Shown piece by piece: positions 60,082-64,000 of a stretch of 64,000 nt of DNA. Under the pieces are notes generated by a model. It was not told the origin of the DNA and ran no database searches. It saw nothing but the letters and a program-made list of their open reading frames with translations. Position numbers and translations under genes: made by a program. Position 1 is the first letter of the stretch. Every line of letters starts with the position of its first letter. Source of the DNA: Gibbula magus (lineage: Eukaryota > Mollusca > Gastropoda > Trochida > Trochidae); contig OW388289.1 of NCBI GenBank assembly GCA_936450465.1, positions 77,798,593 through 77,862,592 on the forward strand, given 5' to 3'.

Positions 60082-60563
60082 TATCAAGTATGGTTTTTTA
60101 ACAATTAATTAATGTTCGATGTTCTTTACTGATTGTTTTTGTATGAGTTAAAGTTTTTGACTATCTACTGTTATAAGCATCGTTCGCAGTAATTTACAAC
60201 ATCGTTATCCACTGTTTCCATACGCTATGTTATTTAAATCATATTGGTGGTGAATCTCCTTATATGTGTGTTTGAGAAACCCACAAGTGATAATTCTCTA
60301 TTGCAGAAATGAATAACCAACTTGGTCTGAGCACTAAAGGCAAACGTTCATAAACTTCGTAAACTATGTATATATGTGTTATAGTTATGTGTTATAGAAT
60401 CTGTGAGTTTATCATGAAACTTGTTTGTTGTACACTGCTTTTATATATCACATATAGAGAGATATTTTTACCTCAGTAAGAGAATCGAAACGAAACAAGT
60501 GAGGATATTTGTATTACTCGTGGATTAACATTTCTTGTATTTCTGTTTGTATCGTTTCTTTGC
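60082..60563. repeat. 482-bp direct duplication, left copy
   Basis: Identical by eye to 61298-61779. It directly precedes a 5'-truncated LINE and has the position of a target-site duplication. Confidence 0.93.
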
Positions 60564-61297
60564 ACCATATTTGGAGAGGAATCGTTATTGCAAGTCATCG
60601 GCAGTATTCCACATGTTAAATCTTGTAACTATGTATGATTTAGATCTGCAAGTACATGATTATGTAAACAAATCCTCATTCATCACGAAGTCTGAGTGGT
60701 CTGTACTAGTAAAAGAGAGAATACTTAAAGCTGAAGATTCATATGTATCATCTGTGATGAATTTGAGACTAAATCTCGAAAGATATAGTACCATAAGATA
60801 TCCCAGAAACGTTCACAGATTGTGGTTTGCTTGCTATAAAATGCCTGAAAGCTTTAATGATATTGCTGCTCTTTTACGTATTAGTACACTTTGTATTCAG
60901 TCTCATATGTGTGAATGTGGCACTGTTGCCTATGATATTGTAAAACATGTATTACTTCATTGTTCACTCACACAAAACAGTAGAAACCATTTGATTGACT
61001 CACTTGTTGACATGCTTGATGTTGATACATTTGTAAATCTATGGAATGATGAAGACCAATTTGTGTCATTTATGCTTGGTGGTCAATCAAATGTATATGT
61101 TCAACAGCTTGATCAAGAAACGTGGTTTCGTTGTATCAAACTGATAGCAAAATCTGTAAAAACCTGGCTGCCTCCCTTGAAATATATGTTGTAACTTAGC
61201 CACTCTGTAACCTGTATATACGTGTTTGCCATGATGGCATAACTTATTGTATCTTCGATTTCGGAGGAAATAAAGAATATCTATCTATCTATCTATC
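60564..61297 (+). mobile_element. 5'-truncated LINE insertion with (ATCT)n tail
   Basis: The first base after the left duplication enters an open frame that runs to TAA at 61192-61194. It codes about 209 residues of a LINE ORF2 C-terminus, including a CEC-x7-H-x4-C finger (CECGTVAYDIVKHVLLHC). A short 3' UTR ends in AAATAAAGAATATCTATCTA and further ATCT units. No RT domain remains. The open frame has no breaks, so the insertion is young. It differs from the decayed LINE at 10985-12894 in finger spacing and tail. The apparent ATG at 60535 belongs to the flanking duplication. Confidence 0.85.
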
Positions 61298-61779
61298 TAT
61301 CAAGTATGGTTTTTTAACAATTAATTAATGTTCGATGTTCTTTACTGATTGTTTTTGTATGAGTTAAAGTTTTTGACTATCTACTGTTATAAGCATCGTT
61401 CGCAGTAATTTACAACATCGTTATCCACTGTTTCCATACGCTATGTTATTTAAATCATATTGGTGGTGAATCTCCTTATATGTGTGTTTGAGAAACCCAC
61501 AAGTGATAATTCTCTATTGCAGAAATGAATAACCAACTTGGTCTGAGCACTAAAGGCAAACGTTCATAAACTTCGTAAACTATGTATATATGTGTTATAG
61601 TTATGTGTTATAGAATCTGTGAGTTTATCATGAAACTTGTTTGTTGTACACTGCTTTTATATATCACATATAGAGAGATATTTTTACCTCAGTAAGAGAA
61701 TCGAAACGAAACAAGTGAGGATATTTGTATTACTCGTGGATTAACATTTCTTGTATTTCTGTTTGTATCGTTTCTTTGC
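61298..61779. repeat. 482-bp direct duplication, right copy
   Basis: Begins at the end of the ATCT tail and matches 60082-60563 to its last base, after which the sequences diverge (TGGGTAG here against the LINE on the left). Confidence 0.93.
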
Positions 61780-64000
61780 TGGGTAGTTTATGTACACATG
61801 TATAATATTGAACCGATGTTGTCCAGTACAGTCAGTTTCCTGCTTCACAGTATCATATTTACCACATCCATCGGTTCATCAAGTAAGCTGTTAATGTTAA
61901 ATTTGCACCCTTTTGTAATTACTTTATTTTTTAAAAATTGTTGTGCATTATAAACATTATACAGTATTGGTTGTATTATAAGTTTAACATCCTTTCCAGC
62001 CTCTAATATAACATGGTGCAATGTTTAACAATGTGATCTTTATGACAATGTGATATTAATGGCGCTGTAGCACGATTTTGTTACTGAAATAAAGCTCACT
62101 TACAAAAATATAAATAAGTGTTACCAATGGCTTAATAATACTCCTAAATCAATAAAAAGAGTTCTTAAACGAATGTACATGGTTCGGTTAAGCCATGCAA
62201 GTCCATTTTCTTTAATAAACTTCTTTTCATAAATTTTAATAACCAATGGTAAATTTGTAAAAAAAAAACATAATATGCAAGAAAACGTGCTAAGGCGCTT
62301 TTAAACAGTCATGCAAAAAAAAATTACTGCCCTTTTCTACAATTAAAGCCAATTTGAAAAAAATAGTTCGAAAATGTATATATGGTCAACAGATATAATG
62401 TATTTCGACAAATACCTTTTACTAGGTATTAACTTTCAGATGACGATTAAGGTTGAAAAGCTTGTGTGTCTCGTTAATTTACAATCTTCTCGTTTTATGA
62501 CAGCTGCTGGCCACCTGACGATCAGATGAGTTTTGCATCGACTTCACGCATGAAATCGACATTAGCTTGTCTATTTCATCACGGATCGATGTGGGCAGTT
62601 GTAGGAGTCGTGTCAATGTTGCAAGAGAAGTGTTGCCGCTGTTAAAGTTCTCATACGCGCCCGACCCGATGTCAACAAGCTATGTTTAATGTTTTATCGA
62701 GCAGGAAGCTGTATCAACTAATCTCTATCCTCAACAAAAACACTTGCCATTCACATAATTATAAACAAAAATAATGAGTATGTCTAGTCCGTTGCTAATC
62801 ATCTGTTTGATATGTCTTTTTAGTTGTTAATTACCTATTTAACGTGTCTTTGATGTGTGAGAGAGTGCATGTTTCTGCACCTTATACAAAATATTATATT
62901 CATACTCCTATGAACATGTGTGAAATAATATTGACTGCTCCCAATTCCCAAACTTTTTTTTATAAATTTTCAATATATATGCATTGTCCTCCTAAGGCAG
63001 ACATATTTGCATGTCCCAATAAGAAAACATGAATACGGGATTTGTTTCTTAAAGATATTGAACTTGATATCAAATTTTGATATCCTAGAATTTTTTTCTG
63101 GAAAACAAAGAAACAAGCGTAGACGAAAAGGATCTCCCTGAAGAATTCCTCTCCCAGATTTCTGCTCCCATGGGTTCCTCTGATCAGGGTGGTGTTTAAT
63201 GACACGGGATGAAAGACTAGCGCTTACTTTACATGTACACGTGTTTAGGATAAAGGGAAGAGCATGCACCCTGGCGGAGTCGGTATGTGTTCGATATCTG
63301 TACAGGGAGAGCTGAGCGCGTGCTGACGTTTATCTCAAGTAAACACCAAATTAGTTATCAGACCAACACGTCCGTACGACAAGCTTGTGTCTTTTTGCGT
63401 TCGGTCAAAGGTGTCGCTACAGGTGTTAGTTTGTTTATTGACTGGGTTTCTGATCACGTGATATCCACCTCTCCCCCTCCCCAAACCCCTCTTCCCTCAC
63501 ACGTGGCCGACACACGCACGCTCCTAATTTGCTGTCTGAACAAATATAGCTTCCGATGTCAATAGTGTCTCCTATGTGAACGAGTATCGGTAACTCAAGA
63601 ACAACAGCAGTCGTGAAGCGAAGCGGGAATAACCAGTGTTAAATACATGACGGGAAACGCTTGGAGTAGTGATACAAATGTTCAATAAGTCTCGCATTTA
63701 TATTATCAATCATATCAGAGGAAATTAAAGGTACGGAAAGGGATGATTACCTCTTGTTCTAGAGACATATTGTGTGATATCCTATTGCAATATCATATTA
63801 AATATCCAATGAAGCTTTATAACCTGGCGGAGCAAGAGACATTGATGCATCGTTGCGCTGTCGCCTTTATTACGGCAAGGTAGTTTCACGTCACCTGACA
63901 GCAACGGTGGCTCGAGGGCGGATGTGGGGAACACCTTGGCGTATCATTGAAAAATCGGTATTCACTTGTTGAGCGGGGAGAAAAAAAGGAAGTGAATAAT
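61780..64000. other. Right-hand spacer, no gene recognised
   Basis: AT-rich to about 63100, then CpG-richer. Short frames at 62844-63565 have no recognisable domain. The inverse copy of the 30014 repeat lies at about 62150-62205. Confidence 0.4.

Noticed and set aside
63287..63565. 92-codon plus-strand frame
   Set aside because: No recognisable domain, composition like its flanks, and no splice or start support.

Overview
This is a eukaryotic nuclear genome window: AT-rich, intron-containing, with long non-coding stretches and many mobile elements. The one host gene I can identify is animal-specific. The mixture of a PNR-type nuclear receptor, a YR retroelement, LINEs, SINE-like and TIR elements and minisatellites fits an aquatic invertebrate, most likely a mollusc. 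The species cannot be fixed from sequence alone.

Host gene. The minus strand from 53823 down to 31476 holds a complete nuclear receptor of the NR2E3 (PNR; fly Hr51, worm fax-1) type. Eight coding exons were joined by hand at GT-AG boundaries and all phases agree, giving 440 residues: Ser/Pro-rich A/B region, two-finger DNA-binding domain with P-box CNGCSG, linker, ligand-binding domain, and a terminal AF-2 helix. Intron 1 is about 13.4 kb. It contains a SINE and several CpG-richer islands that may be regulatory. Intron 7 is mostly a 42-bp minisatellite that runs into the splice donor of exon 7.

Mobile elements. The best-preserved one is a 4.75-kb tyrosine-recombinase retrotransposon of Ngaro/PAT type on the minus strand (23550-28297). 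It has intact Gag, RT-RNase H and tyrosine recombinase frames, split direct repeats (A1 - ORFs - B1A2 - B2), and a textbook -1 slippery heptamer A AAA AAC just before the Gag stop. Others are a decayed LINE (about 10985-12894); a 5'-truncated LINE (60564-61297) flanked by an apparently identical 482-bp direct duplication; a Tc1/mariner pseudogene (17522-17890); a TIR element with 8-bp TSD (20351-20800) and a second copy cut by the window start (1-338); a TIR element at 1502-2408; and a tRNA-derived SINE at 43973-44355.

Repeats. Positions 2755-6359 are an ACGT/CGTACG-rich array with a near-identical 1349-bp tandem duplication, 74-bp inverted repeats and recurring termini next to TTAA-like sites. 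Minisatellites lie at 8060-8870 (about 165 bp), 10305-10830 (31 bp), 31925-32648 (42 bp), 57865-58345 (about 17 bp) and 58785-59200 (37 bp). A degenerate copy of what looks like a multi-copy invertebrate protein family lies at 6985-7978.

The strongest leads are the frameshift-organised YR retroelement, the 482-bp duplication around the truncated LINE, the TTAA-bounded array, and the NR2E3 gene with its minisatellite-embedded splice donor. All joins and repeat comparisons were made by eye.
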